From assembly GCA_965199915.1 (NCBI GenBank), contig OZ241348.1, positions 1,178,001 through 1,242,000 of the forward strand: DNA of 64,000 nt, given 5' to 3'. Source of the stretch: VXYL01 sp965199915 (GTDB lineage Bacteria; Pseudomonadota; Gammaproteobacteria; Pseudomonadales; Azotimanducaceae). Below, in pieces: positions 18,150-26,954 of this stretch. Numbering within the stretch: position 1 is the first letter of the stretch; each line of letters starts with the position of its first letter. The notes under the pieces are model-generated. The model had not been told where the DNA came from. It did no database searches and saw nothing but the letters and a program-made list of their open reading frames with translations. The position numbers and the translations under genes were made by a program.

Positions 18150-18303
18150 AAATCCCCGCCGAGGCGGGGAACGGTTGCCGCAGCTTGAGCTACTGCCGAT
18201 GGCTACAGCCGGGTCATCCCCAGCAAACCTAGGGAATCGTGCAAGCGCGACCGGCATAGGATAAGCGCAGAGAAGCGGCGGGCGCAAATGCGCCAACCGG
18301 CAG

Positions 18304-19925
18304 GGGTGTGCGACAGATCTTTGGTAAGTGACCACTTCGGGGTGGCATGGAGTTGGAGTGCCACCGCGGGTCTCCCGTATCCTTGGTTTTTCCAAAGGCC
18401 AAGGAGGAGGCCCGCGATGGCGACGAGGACTGTCGGTGATCGAGACGAGGAAGGCAAGAGGGAGACGGAAGCGGCGGCGTTGGAACAGCGGGCGGCGCTG
18501 GTGGAGTTGATGTCGGTGCAAGCGGAGGAGCTGGCGACGGCGCTGATGGAGTCGTCGGGGGCGTTGGCGGCGCGTCTGGACGGCGTGCTTCGGGAGGCGG
18601 CGCTGGAGGCGGGCCGGCTGGGGCTGGAGCGGTGGGCGGAGAAGAACCGTTCGGACTGCGGGGCGGCGAACGCGCCGCGGTGCGAACACTGCGGCGGCGG
18701 GATGCGCTACCTGGGCCGCGAGCGGTCGCCGACGGAGACGGCGCTGGGCGGGGTTCGGCTGGCGCTGGGGCGCTACGGGTGCGTGGCCTGCGGGGCGAGC
18801 GCGCGTCCGCGGGCGGCGCGTATGGACATCGAGGCGTCGATGACGCCGCTGGCGCGCCGGATGGCGAGCGAGCTGGGCTCGGTGTGCTGCCACGCGGAGG
18901 CGGACCGGCTGCTGAACGTGGTGGGCGGGGTGAACTTCGGGGCGAAGCGGGTGGAGCGGACGACGCGGCTGGTGGGCGACGACTTGGAGGCGTGGCGGAC
19001 GGAGTGGCTGTCGGGTTCGATCACGGTGGTCGGCGGCGGCGGGGCGGCGTCGAACGATGCGTCGTTCGACGGGGCGCCGGTTCGCAAGCCGTTGAAGGAA
19101 GGACGGATTCTGTGCGTGGGACTGGACGGCACGGGGGTTCCGGCGCTGCCGTCGGAGACGGCGGGGCGGAAGGGGAAGGACGGCGGTCGGGCGACGACGA
19201 GGGAAGCGAAGGTGGGCGCCATCTGGGTGGTCGAGCCGGACGGCGAAGGCGGGACGCGGCTGGCGGAGGACTCGGCGTGGTTTTTCGCGGCGATCGAGAG
19301 CGCGGCGGACGACGCGCGGGGCGACTCGCCGGTGGCGCGGCGGCTGCTGCGCGAACTGGCGGCGCTGGGATTCGCGCCGGAGGACGTCGGCGTGGCGCTG
19401 GGCGACGGCGCCGACTGGCTGCGGCGGCTGTACGAGGAGTGGTTCCCGAACGCGGTCCGGATCGTGGACTTCTTCCACGCCGCGGAGTACCTGTGGGCGG
19501 CGGCGCAGGGCCGCCACCGGAACGATCCGAAGGCCGCGAAGCGGTGGGCGGAGAAGCAGTGCCGGCGGCTCGAGGCGGGGCGGATGGACGACGTGCTGGC
19601 GGCGCTGCGCAGGCCCGGCGCGGGCGCCGAGGAACGCGCCAAGGCGATCCGCTACTTGTCCGAGCGGCGGGGCCAGATGCGCTACGACGAGTACCGCTCG
19701 CTCGGCCTGCCGATCGGTTCGGGGCGCGTCGAGGCGGCCTGCAAGACGGTGGTGGGGCGGCGCATGAAATGCACCGGCATGCGCTGGACGGTGGCCGGCG
19801 CCAACCCCGTGCTCTGGGTGCGCTGCGCCCGCCTGAGCGGCTGGTTAGACGACTACTGGGAGCACCGCCTCCGGAAGGCGGCGTGAGGCGCTGGTGGCCA
19901 ATTACCAAAGATTTGTCGCACACCC
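18304..19925. mobile_element. ISKra4-family insertion sequence with 31-bp inverted repeats and 9-bp target duplication
   Basis: Terminal inverted repeats at 18304-18334 and 19895-19925 agree at about 28 of 31 positions (outer end GGGTGTGCGACA, inner ATCTTTGGTAA). Both sides are flanked by the direct repeat AACCGGCAG (18295-18303 and 19926-19934), a textbook target-site duplication. Length 1622 bp, one transposase gene. The intact ends, duplication and open frame point to a fairly recent insertion. Confidence 0.92.
18417..19886 (+). CDS. ISKra4-family transposase
   Basis: 489 residues from the ATG at 18417, preceded by AAGGAGGAGG. A zinc-binding region (CEHCGGGMRYLGRER, then GCVACGASARPR) is followed by the catalytic DDE core: ILCVGLDGTGVPALP, ALGDGADWLRRLYEEWFP with NAVRIVDFFHAAEYLW, and LPIGSGRVEAACKTVVGRRMK carrying the conserved Glu. 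This arrangement and the closing GMRWTVAGANPVLWVR are typical of ISKra4 transposases. Complete and apparently functional. Confidence 0.93.
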   Translation: MATRTVGDRDEEGKRETEAAALEQRAALVELMSVQAEELATALMESSGALAARLDGVLREAALEAGRLGLERWAEKNRSDCGAANAPRCEHCGGGMRYLGRERSPTETALGGVRLALGRYGCVACGASARPRAARMDIEASMTPLARRMASELGSVCCHAEADRLLNVVGGVNFGAKRVERTTRLVGDDLEAWRTEWLSGSITVVGGGGAASNDASFDGAPVRKPLKEGRILCVGLDGTGVPALPSETAGRKGKDGGRATTREAKVGAIWVVEPDGEGGTRLAEDSAWFFAAIESAADDARGDSPVARRLLRELAALGFAPEDVGVALGDGADWLRRLYEEWFPNAVRIVDFFHAAEYLWAAAQGRHRNDPKAAKRWAEKQCRRLEAGRMDDVLAALRRPGAGAEERAKAIRYLSERRGQMRYDEYRSLGLPIGSGRVEAACKTVVGRRMKCTGMRWTVAGANPVLWVRCARLSGWLDDYWEHRLRKAA

Positions 19926-19980
19926 AACCGGCAGTTGGACGCCGCCTCGACCGGCAAATGGACGCGCGCCGGTGCGCGTA

Positions 19981-20025
19981 TGGTGCCACCACGAGGGGTC
20001 GAACCCCGGACCTTCTCCTTACAAG
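19981..20025 (-). pseudogene. 3' half of a tRNA-Thr(TGT) gene, joined to truncated terminase
   Basis: On the minus strand the sequence reads as the 3' half of a tRNA: anticodon loop CTTGTAA (anticodon TGT), GGAGA, variable AGGTC, T-arm CGGGG-TTCGACC-CCTCG, acceptor TGGTGGC, A and encoded CCA. The partner strand of the anticodon stem and the whole 5' half are missing; the sequence turns into terminase coding sequence at the anticodon stem. It cannot be a working tRNA. It looks like an attachment-site remnant or a recombination junction. Confidence 0.7.
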
Positions 20026-21467
20026 GACGCCAACAGGCGGAAAAACTGGTGTTGGAGGGGTGGCAGTGCTGGTGGCTCTCGACGCTCTTTGGCTGGGTGG
20101 ATGCCGCCGGCCTCCGGCGCTTCCAAGAGGCCCATCTGTGGGTGCCCAAAAAAAATGGCAAGAGCACGCTGGCCGCGGCCGTCGCACTCTACTGCCTTTG
20201 CGCCGATACCGAGGGCACCCCGGAAATCTACGTCGCGGCGGCGAAAATGGAACAGGCACGCATCGTGGCTGACATCGCCCACGCGATGGCGCGGCGCTCC
20301 CCCGGGCTGCGCAGCGCGTTCGCGCTGACGCTCACCGGCGGCAGCAGCGCGCGCCCGCCGCACCTGCGCTGCGGACTCAACGACGGCGTTCTGCGCCCAC
20401 TGGCCCGCGACCAAGCCGGTTCGCAGGACGGCCTGGACGTGCACGCGGCGATCGTCGACGAGATCCACGCGCACCGCACTCCGGACATGTACCAGATCCT
20501 GGCGCAGGGCACGGCGAGTCGCGCGCAGCCGCTGACAGTGATCACCTCGACCGCCGGGTTCGATTTGGAGGGCATCGGGAAAAAACGCTACGACGCGCTG
20601 GTGGACGTGCTGCGCGGGCGCGATGTCAACGACGGGCTGTTCGGATGCGTTTGGGAGGCGGATGAATCGGACGACTGGCGCGCGCAGAGCACCTGGCGCA
20701 GGGCCAATCCGAACTTGGGCGTCATCAGCGTCACCATCCGCTCCTTGGAGCAGCAGAGCTCGAACGACGAGCACGTGTTTCGCGTGAAACGGCTCAACCA
20801 GTGGGCGTCCTCGCACCGCGAGTGGATGGACATGAGCGCATGGCGGCTTGCGGCGCGCACGGACCTCTCGCCGCCGCCCGGCGCGCCGATCTGGATCGGC
20901 GTGCATGTGTCTGCCGGTGCCGAGCCCAGCGCCGGTTGCGCGATGTGGTTCGACGGCGACGACTGGCGTGCGGTTTTCCAAGTGTGGGTCCCGGCCGCCG
21001 CGGCGGGCCGCTACGAGGAGGAGATGGATTGCAGCGGCGAGCACCGGATCCGATTGGACGACATCACCGACTGGCTGCTGTCGTGGGGGGATGCCGTGCG
21101 GGCGGTCTGCATCGATCCCCGCGCCTCCGGGCCGCTCGCCACGGTGTGGGAGCCGCGCGGGTTGTCGTGCGTGAACGTCGCGTTCAGTCCCGCCAACGTC
21201 TCCTTTCCGATGCGGCGGTGGCAGGCATTGGTCGCCGCCGGCGGCTACCAGCACAACGGCTTGGCCATCGTCGACCGAATGCTTCGGGACACGGTCGAGG
21301 TCGTCCGCGGCGACGGGGTGAGCAGCTTCCCCGGCCGCGCCGCTCGCCACGCGCGCATCGATGCGGTGATCGCGCAGCTCCTGTGCGCCGCCGTGGCAAT
21401 CGGGTGGCGCGAGCCCGAGCCCGAGCCCGAGCCGGGCCGGTTCATCGACCTTGCGCTAAACGACTGA
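20025..21467 (+). pseudogene. Phage terminase large subunit, N-terminally truncated
   Basis: About 480 residues open to the stop. The ATPase motor begins at once: LEGWQCWWLSTLFGWV, LWVPKKNGKSTLAAAVALY (Walker A-like KKNGKST) and AAIVDEIHAH (Walker B); the nuclease domain follows with VCIDPRASGPLATVWE and a tail ending PGRFIDLAL. The roughly first 50-80 residues expected ahead of the ATPase are missing and the sequence runs back into a tRNA fragment. The portal gene starts two bases after the stop. Packages DNA into proheads in intact relatives. Confidence 0.85.
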
Positions 21468-21469
21468 GC

Positions 21470-22597
21470 ATGTGGTGGAATTGGCGGCAGCGCACTTGGC
21501 TTGACATCGAACCGGCGCGCGAATCGATCCCAACGGTCAGCGCCGAAGCGTCGATGAAACACTCGGTGGTCTATGCCTGCGTCGGGCTCCTCTGCGGCGC
21601 GGTGGCGCAGATGCCGATTCGCGTTCGGACGCCGGCAGGCGAAGCGGTGGAATCGCTCGAGCGGCTGCTCAACACGGAGCCGGACCCCCTGTTCTCCGCG
21701 CACTGCTTCTGGGCCCATCTCGTCGCCTCGACGCTGCTCAGCCGCAGCGGGATGGGGTACGCCCGCATCGTGCGCACCGGCCGGGGCGTCCCGATGATGC
21801 TCCGCCCGTGCGCGGCGGACGAAGTCGAGCCGCGCATGGTCGCCGGGCGTCTGCGCTACCGCGTCAGATGGTACTTGCCGGACAAAACCGACATTCGGGA
21901 TCTGGACCAAGACGACATGCTCGCCGTGCCCGGCGAGGGCTTCAATGGGATCGACGCGTGCTCGGTCGTGCGGTGGGGCGCGGCGCGCGCCATCGGACTC
22001 CAATCGCAGATGGACTCCGCCGCTGGAGACCATTTCTCGCGCGGCGCTCTGCAGCGCCTGGCGGTGGTGTTCCGATCGCGGCGGTCCGCCGAGCAACTCA
22101 CCGCGTACCGCCGCAACTACGCCGAGGTCTACGGCCGCGGGACCGCGTCGCGCCACACGCCGCTGATGCTCGATGAGGACGCGAGCGTGGTGCCGCTGTC
22201 CCTCTCCGCGGAGGACACCCAACTGCTTGAGAGCCGAGAGTTTTCCGTCGACGACATCGCGAGGGCGTTCCGTGTTCCGAGTTTTCTGATAAACCGCGAA
22301 CAGAAGACGACTTCATTTGGCAGCGGCATCACGGAGATTGCCCACAGCTTCCTGCGGTTCACGATCGCGCCCATTCTCGGGCGCATCGCAGGCGAAATAC
22401 GCCGCAAATTGGTCCCGCGGCACGAATCGTGGACGGTGGAGCACGACACCTCCGCGCTGACCCGCTCCGTCGAGACGGAGCGCTACAAAGCTGCTAAAAC
22501 GGCCGTAGGAGGTCCGTGGATGACGATCAACGAAGCTCGTGCGCGGGAGGGGCTGGCCCCGGTGGCGAGTGGCAACGACGTGAGGAACACGGCGTGA
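21470..22597 (+). CDS. Phage portal protein (HK97 family)
   Basis: 375 residues. HK97-type portals form the dodecameric ring through which DNA enters the head. Family features: SVVYACVGLLCGAVAQMPIRV near the N-terminus, PDPLFSAHCFWAHLVASTLLS, DDMLAVPGEGFNGIDACSVV, and the clip/crown region AFRVPSFLINREQKTTSFGS. The ATG at 21470 is the first after the terminase stop. A close homologue is the inverted portal gene at 28937-30100. Confidence 0.93.
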   Translation: MWWNWRQRTWLDIEPARESIPTVSAEASMKHSVVYACVGLLCGAVAQMPIRVRTPAGEAVESLERLLNTEPDPLFSAHCFWAHLVASTLLSRSGMGYARIVRTGRGVPMMLRPCAADEVEPRMVAGRLRYRVRWYLPDKTDIRDLDQDDMLAVPGEGFNGIDACSVVRWGAARAIGLQSQMDSAAGDHFSRGALQRLAVVFRSRRSAEQLTAYRRNYAEVYGRGTASRHTPLMLDEDASVVPLSLSAEDTQLLESREFSVDDIARAFRVPSFLINREQKTTSFGSGITEIAHSFLRFTIAPILGRIAGEIRRKLVPRHESWTVEHDTSALTRSVETERYKAAKTAVGGPWMTINEARAREGLAPVASGNDVRNTA

Positions 22598-23307
22598 AGC
22601 CCGCCGACCTGCTCGCGGCTCTGCGCGCCAACTTCCACACCGACGGCGGGCGCGCCGCCGTGGACCAGTGGGCCGAGCGGCGCCCCATCGCCGAAGACGA
22701 CGGCAAGGCGCGGCTGGCGCCCGAGGTGGTGGACGGGCGGCTGCGCCTCCTGCTCCACTGCCCGATCGGGCCGTATCAGTGGTGCGCCAGCGTCACGGAC
22801 TTCGCCGCGGCGTGGCGCGGCCGCGAGCAGCTGCCCACGGACATCTTCTGCGACAGCCCGGGCGGCGACCTCCTGACCTGCCGCGGGATCAACCGGCTCA
22901 TCGCCGAACGCAGCGCCGAGACGGTGTTCCACGTCGACGGCTTGGCGGCGTCCGCCGCGACCCTCTTGGCGTGCGCCTGCGACCGGCGCGTGGCGACCCG
23001 CGGATCCCGCGTGCTCGTGCACGAGGCTTGGACGCTGGCGATCGGCAACAAGAGGGAACTGCGCCGGGAAGCGGACGACCTCGAGGCATTCGATTTAGAA
23101 ATCGCCGAGGACTACGCCCGCATCGGCAAGCTCGACGCCGCCGCGTTCGCGGCGCTCATGGAGGAGGAGCGGCTGCTCACCCCCGCCGAGGCGCTGGAGC
23201 GCGGGCTCATCGACGCCGTGACCGGCGAGGACGCCGGAACCAAGAACGTGAACGCGCTCCTGCCCGTCTACGTGCAACACCTGGTCAACATGGGAAAACA
23301 AGCATGA
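22594..23307 (+). CDS. Phage head maturation protease, ClpP-like (S14)
   Basis: 237 residues starting at a GTG that overlaps the portal stop. Central ClpP fold: TDIFCDSPGGDLLTCRGIN (oxyanion GG), HVDGLAASAATLLACACD with the nucleophilic Ser in AASAA, and VLVHEAWTLAIG with the catalytic His. Processes capsid and scaffold during head assembly. The intact counterpart of the frameshifted gene at 28234-28940. Confidence 0.9.
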   Translation: MKPADLLAALRANFHTDGGRAAVDQWAERRPIAEDDGKARLAPEVVDGRLRLLLHCPIGPYQWCASVTDFAAAWRGREQLPTDIFCDSPGGDLLTCRGINRLIAERSAETVFHVDGLAASAATLLACACDRRVATRGSRVLVHEAWTLAIGNKRELRREADDLEAFDLEIAEDYARIGKLDAAAFAALMEEERLLTPAEALERGLIDAVTGEDAGTKNVNALLPVYVQHLVNMGKQA

Positions 23308-24590
23308 ATCTCCAAGAATGGCGCGAGAAGCGCGCCGCCGCCGCCGCCAAAATGGAGGCGCTGTTCCCCCGCGACGAGGCGGGCGAAGTGTCCTACGACG
23401 GCGAGTGGACCGACGAGCATCAGACGCAGTACGCCGCCGCCAAAGCGGAGTGGGACGCGGCCGACGGCGCCATCGCGGCGCTCGACGACGTGGCCGAGCG
23501 CTACCGGACGCTGGACGCCGCCGACGCGGCGGCCCGCCGGGAAGCGGAGGGGAGCGGCGTGTCGCTCGACGAGGCCCAGACGGCGCTCCACACCCAGCTA
23601 GGCGCCTTCGCCTCGTTCTGCCGGCGCGGCCCCGGCGGCCTCACCGACGGGGAGCGGGCTTTGTTCAACGCCGACGCCAACGGACGCCCCCGCGCCGACA
23701 TCAACGTCGGCACGGACGCCGATGGCGGGTTCGCAGTCCCCACGTTGGTGGCCGACATGCTCGTGTCGAAAATCAACGAGCACAGCGGGGTGCTGGAGGC
23801 GGCGGACGTGCGGATGTCCGACACCGGCCGCCAGGTCAACCACACCACCATCGATTGGACCGACGCCAAGTGGCGCGCGAAGATCGTCGCGGAGGGGGCG
23901 GCGCCGGACGGCCAGACGCCCGCGTTCGGCCAGGTGGCGCTGAAATTCGATGTCTTCAAATCGCCCTTGGTCGCCATCAGCGACGAGTTTCTGATGGACA
24001 CGGCTGTCGAGGGCATCATCGAGGAGTTGGACGACAAGCTGCTCTACAGCGTCGGTTGGGGCGTCAACTACGCGTTTACCCAAGCGGTCGCCGCCGACGA
24101 GGGCAACGCCATCGGCTTCCTGGCCGACGCCGGCGTGTCCGGCCTCACCGCGAGCGCCGGCCAGGTGAAGGCGCTGGACCTCGCCAAACTGCGCCACAAG
24201 GTGAACCGCCGCTACCGCCGGAACGGGCGCGGCGTCTGGATGTTCAACGACGACGTGATGCTGGATTTGATCTCGCAGGAGGACGGCGAGGGCCGGCCGC
24301 TTTGGCTGCCGTCTACGCGAGAGGGCGCCCCGGACCGGATCTACGGCCACCCGTTCATCGTCAACGACGACATGGACGACAACGTGGACGACAAGAAGCC
24401 GGTGGTATTCGGCGATTTCTCCCAGTTCAAGGTGCGAGTCGCCGGCCAGTCCTTCGGCCCCCGGCTGCGGCGCTTCTCCGGCGACGTCTACGGGCCGAAG
24501 AACCAGGTCGCCTTTAACGTTGCGGCCCGGTACGCCGGCCGACTGGTCAACAGCGACGCGGTCAAGTCGATGGCGGGCGACACCGCGTGA
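23304..24590 (+). CDS. Phage major capsid protein (HK97 family)
   Basis: 428 residues. An N-terminal delta domain of helices (LQEWREKRAAAAAKMEALFP, then DDVAERYRTLDAADAAA) acts as scaffold and is expected to be removed by the upstream protease; the HK97 fold follows (NVGTDADGGFAVPTLVAD, FKSPLVAISDEFLMD, RIYGHPFIVNDDM, FGDFSQFKVRVAG). Its ATG overlaps the protease stop. Nearly the same protein is encoded at 26951-28234. Confidence 0.94.
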   Translation: MNLQEWREKRAAAAAKMEALFPRDEAGEVSYDGEWTDEHQTQYAAAKAEWDAADGAIAALDDVAERYRTLDAADAAARREAEGSGVSLDEAQTALHTQLGAFASFCRRGPGGLTDGERALFNADANGRPRADINVGTDADGGFAVPTLVADMLVSKINEHSGVLEAADVRMSDTGRQVNHTTIDWTDAKWRAKIVAEGAAPDGQTPAFGQVALKFDVFKSPLVAISDEFLMDTAVEGIIEELDDKLLYSVGWGVNYAFTQAVAADEGNAIGFLADAGVSGLTASAGQVKALDLAKLRHKVNRRYRRNGRGVWMFNDDVMLDLISQEDGEGRPLWLPSTREGAPDRIYGHPFIVNDDMDDNVDDKKPVVFGDFSQFKVRVAGQSFGPRLRRFSGDVYGPKNQVAFNVAARYAGRLVNSDAVKSMAGDTA

Positions 24591-24954
24591 AGATGACGGT
24601 GAGGCCCGCCGTCACGACGCGGGCGCCCGTGTCCGGCGCGCTGATCTCCACCGCCGAGACGCAGCGGGCGCTCGCCTCGTGGAAGGCGACCGGCCTCACC
24701 GACGGGGATCTCGCCGACATCGCGCGCATGGCGACGGCGCGCGTGGCGCAGCTGCTCGACATGCCGGTGACGCCGCACGCGGCGACCGACCGTTTCCCCT
24801 TCTGGGGCGACCGCTTGGCCTTGTCCGCGCGCCGCGTCGAGGGCGACGCCTTCAGCGGCGCCACGCTCACCAACGCGCGAGTGGGGTGGACGGCCAACGG
24901 GGACGACCGCGAGCTCGACGAGATGCTGTGGTCGCTGGACTTCACCGGCGACGG
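24587..24954 (+). pseudogene. Phage head-tail connector (gp6-like), 5' part cut at the inversion border
   Basis: GTG at 24587 overlaps the capsid stop. About 122 residues match the intact connector at 26337-26954 (shared MKMTVRPAVTTRAPVSGALI to LDFTGDG), then the sequence switches at 24954/24955 into the antisense of a tail-tube gene; the reading frame closes at 25003 after junk residues. The missing 3' part lies 5.8 kb away at 30795-31044 in the same orientation, and the two would join in frame (GDG plus PAVTL). Confidence 0.85.
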
Positions 24955-25096
24955 CCGAGTCGTCGTCATCCAGATCGTCCACGATCTTGCCGTTGCCCAC
25001 TAGCGCCGCAATGCTCAGCGGCGAGGGAATGGCGGTGATGGCGAGCGACAGGTACCACCGGATGTCGGGTCCGGCGCTGTAATCCATTGCGCTCAT
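24955..25096 (-). pseudogene. Phage tail tube protein, 5' fragment
   Basis: ATG at 25096 after AAGGAG. The first 47 codons (SAMDYSAGPDIRWYLSLAI to DDLDDDDS) match the intact tail-tube gene at 32343-32870; after that the sequence changes to antisense of the connector gene. The frame stays open by chance across that antisense but the product would not be a tail tube. Its start overlaps the tail-terminator gene. Confidence 0.82.
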
Positions 25097-25452
25097 TGCT
25101 GCTCCTTGTAGGTTGCGTCGAATCGGATGGTCGCGACGTTGTAGCCGTCCCTGGTCTGCGCCCGCCCGGCGTCGACGAGCGCCATGCGGACCACGCGCCA
25201 CCCGCCGAACGCGCGCGTCGTGCGCCACGCCAACACGGCATCGACGAGCGCTCGGCATTGGTCGTCGTCGTCCCGCGGGCACACGATGGTCACGGTCACG
25301 CGGCCTCGGGACAGCGACCCGAGCGGAGGCGTCGGGTCGAGGCGCACGCCCACCGCCCGGCCCCCGTCGGCGAGCCGGGGCGCCACGGGCGCCACGGCGA
25401 ATCCGCTGAACGCCGGCTGCGCGCGCAGGTTGTTGATCAGCGCCGTTTCCAT
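25093..25452 (-). CDS. Phage tail terminator/completion protein (inverted segment)
   Basis: 119 residues, homologous by position and pattern to the gene at 31975-32346: N-terminal helix (LINNLRAQPAFSGF), a central beta part with VRLDPTPPLGSLSRGRVTVT and CPRDDDDQCRAL, and a final strand VATIRFDATYKEQQ. Small proteins in this place, just before the tail tube, normally cap the tail tube and join it to the head. The specific family name is uncertain. ATGA overlap with the tail-tube fragment. Confidence 0.6.
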   Translation of the reverse strand: METALINNLRAQPAFSGFAVAPVAPRLADGGRAVGVRLDPTPPLGSLSRGRVTVTIVCPRDDDDQCRALVDAVLAWRTTRAFGGWRVVRMALVDAGRAQTRDGYNVATIRFDATYKEQQ

Positions 25453-25467
25453 GTTATAAAACGCCGC

Positions 25468-25527
25468 ATGGAGATCATCTTTCTCATCGTGGTGGCGGGC
25501 CTCCTGGGCTTGGCCCTGGGTCGGTAG
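25468..25527 (+). CDS. Tiny membrane peptide, antisense to the phage Gam-like gene
   Basis: 19 codons, MEIIFLIVVAGLLGLALGR, a single hydrophobic helix with a charged end. It lies antisense over the 3' end of the Gam-like gene. TATAAA is 7 bases ahead of the ATG. A peptide of the same design is encoded at the same relative place in the other phage segment (31946-31875), both starting ATGGA after CGCCGC. Too short to be sure it is expressed. Confidence 0.35.
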   Translation: MEIIFLIVVAGLLGLALGR

Positions 25528-26005
25528 AAAGCAAAATGGCGGCGCGCGTCTCGACGTCGCCCGCCTCCGGTTGCGCCACCAGCACGTCGTGCGCGGGGCA
25601 GCGCGTCGCCTCCACCTCGAGCAACTCGTCGTCGCCGAGCGCGTTGAGCGCCGCTTGGATGACGGTCTCCTTGACGCGGATCAGCACCGACGCCTTTGGC
25701 GCCAGCCGCGCCTTGATCAACGCGATCGTCCTGTCGCTCGGCGTGGTCTTCGCCGCGCGGCGCCGGAACCCGAATCGAATGCCGCCAACGGTGCGCGTCC
25801 GCGGCTTCTGGAAGTCGGCCGGGTTCGCCCGCACCATGTCGACGAGCCGCTCCCGCGCCGCCGCGGCCGCCCTGACGCGGCGCCTCAGTTCGTCGCGGCG
25901 CGCTTGCAGCGCCGCCGCCTGCTCCGCTTCGATCGCGTCCACGATCGCCGCCACGGCCGCCACCGCCTTGCCGTAGCTTCTCGCGCATTTTGCCGCCTCT
26001 TCCAT
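25484..26005 (-). CDS. Gam-like protein (putative host-nuclease inhibitor), inverted segment
   Basis: 173 residues: a long N-terminal helix pair (AVAAIVDAIEAEQAAALQARRDELRRRVRAAAA), then VGGIRFGFRRRAAKTTPSD and IRVKETVIQAALNALGDDELL. This helical-hairpin plus small beta layout resembles Mu-type Gam, which coats DNA ends against RecBCD-like nucleases. The match is by overall pattern only. Its position between head-closure and tail-terminator genes is unusual. Start overlaps the stop of the head-closure gene (TGATG). Confidence 0.45.
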   Translation of the reverse strand: MEEAAKCARSYGKAVAAVAAIVDAIEAEQAAALQARRDELRRRVRAAAAARERLVDMVRANPADFQKPRTRTVGGIRFGFRRRAAKTTPSDRTIALIKARLAPKASVLIRVKETVIQAALNALGDDELLEVEATRCPAHDVLVAQPEAGDVETRAAILLSTDPGPSPGGPPPR

Positions 26006-26340
26006 CAGCGGACGCGCCGCGCCGTCAGCAGCATGGCGCATCTGGCCACGTCGGCGCGGCGGCGCACCACGATGCGGACCTCGCTCGCCGCCAAATCGTC
26101 GAGCGTCGACGGCCCGGCGGGCACGTCGCCGAAGACCACCAGCCAGCCCACCCGCGCCGCGTCGGTGACGGGCGTGAGCGGGATTTCGACGTCAAGCAGA
26201 TCGACGTCCGCCTCGTAGTCGGCGCGGATGGTGTCCCGCATGTCCACGTCCTCGACCGTCGCCGCGACCGGCGACCAGGCGACCTCGACGTAGCCGTCGC
26301 CGCTCGGCTCCAGCACCCGCGCCACGAATTGCTGCTTCAC
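26005..26340 (-). CDS. Phage head closure protein (inverted segment)
   Basis: 111 residues from a GTG overlapping the connector stop. It begins with a short beta part (QFVARVLEPSGDGYVEVAWSP), then IRADYEADVDLLDVEIPL and ends RIVVRRRADVARCAMLL. A homologue is at 31041-31394. Position after the gp6-like connector and small size fit the head-closure (gp7/SPP1 gp16-like) role, an inference from synteny rather than a recognised motif. Confidence 0.55.
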   Translation of the reverse strand: MKQQFVARVLEPSGDGYVEVAWSPVAATVEDVDMRDTIRADYEADVDLLDVEIPLTPVTDAARVGWLVVFGDVPAGPSTLDDLAASEVRIVVRRRADVARCAMLLTARRVR

Positions 26341-26954
26341 ACCGGCACCTGCCGCAGCGTGGACAGCAGATCGGCCGCGCGGCCGCTCCCGACGCTCGGC
26401 GTGAAGCCGCCCTGCGTCCGCGCCGCGAACTCCTCGCGCATGATCAGCGTCGCGCAGTGCCCGATCAGGGCCGCCGTGTCGCTCGCGCTGGCGCTGGCGA
26501 GCGGGTCGTAGTGGTAGCTCACCCAGACCGGGTTCAGCTCGCGGCCGGACAACGGCAACGTGGTGCTGGAAAGCGTCACGGCCGGCCCGTCGCCGGTGAA
26601 GTCCGGCCGCCACAGCAGCTCGTCGAGCTCGTGGTCGTCCCCGTTGGTCGTCCACCCCACGCGCAGGTTCGTTAACGTGGCGGCGCTGAACGCGTCGCCC
26701 TCGACGCGGCGCGCGGACAGGGCGAGCCGGTCGCCCCAGAACGGGTACCGGTCGATCGCCGCGTGCGGCGTCACCGGCATGTCGAGCAGCTGCGCCACGC
26801 GCGCCGTCGCCATGCGCGCGATGTCGGCCGTGTCCTCGTCGGTGAGGCCCGTCGCCTTCCACGAGGCGAGCGCCCGCTGCGTCTCGGCGGTGGAGATGAG
26901 CGCGCCGGAGACTGGCGCCCGCGTCGTGACGGCGGGCCGCACGGTCATTTTCAC
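26337..26954 (-). CDS. Phage head-tail connector, gp6-like, intact copy (inverted segment)
   Basis: 205 residues from a GTG overlapping the capsid stop. Mostly helical: STAETQRALASWKATGLTDE, IARMATARVAQLLDMPVT, and ASDTAALIGHCATLIMREE near the end, as in gp6-type adaptors that sit below the portal. It is the template that shows the outer phage copy is split between 24587-24954 and 30795-31044. Confidence 0.75.
   Translation of the reverse strand: MKMTVRPAVTTRAPVSGALISTAETQRALASWKATGLTDEDTADIARMATARVAQLLDMPVTPHAAIDRYPFWGDRLALSARRVEGDAFSAATLTNLRVGWTTNGDDHELDELLWRPDFTGDGPAVTLSSTTLPLSGRELNPVWVSYHYDPLASASASDTAALIGHCATLIMREEFAARTQGGFTPSVGSGRAADLLSTLRQVPV

Noticed and set aside
18122..18170. CRISPR array
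   Set aside because: Only one repeat-like unit, no regular spacing and no cas genes in the window.
19981..20025. Functional tRNA
   Set aside because: The 5' half and the partner of the anticodon stem are missing.
24955..25282. Intact tail tube or a second long gene on the minus strand at 24488-25282
   Set aside because: Only the first 47 codons match the tail tube; beyond 24955 the frame is antisense of connector and capsid genes.
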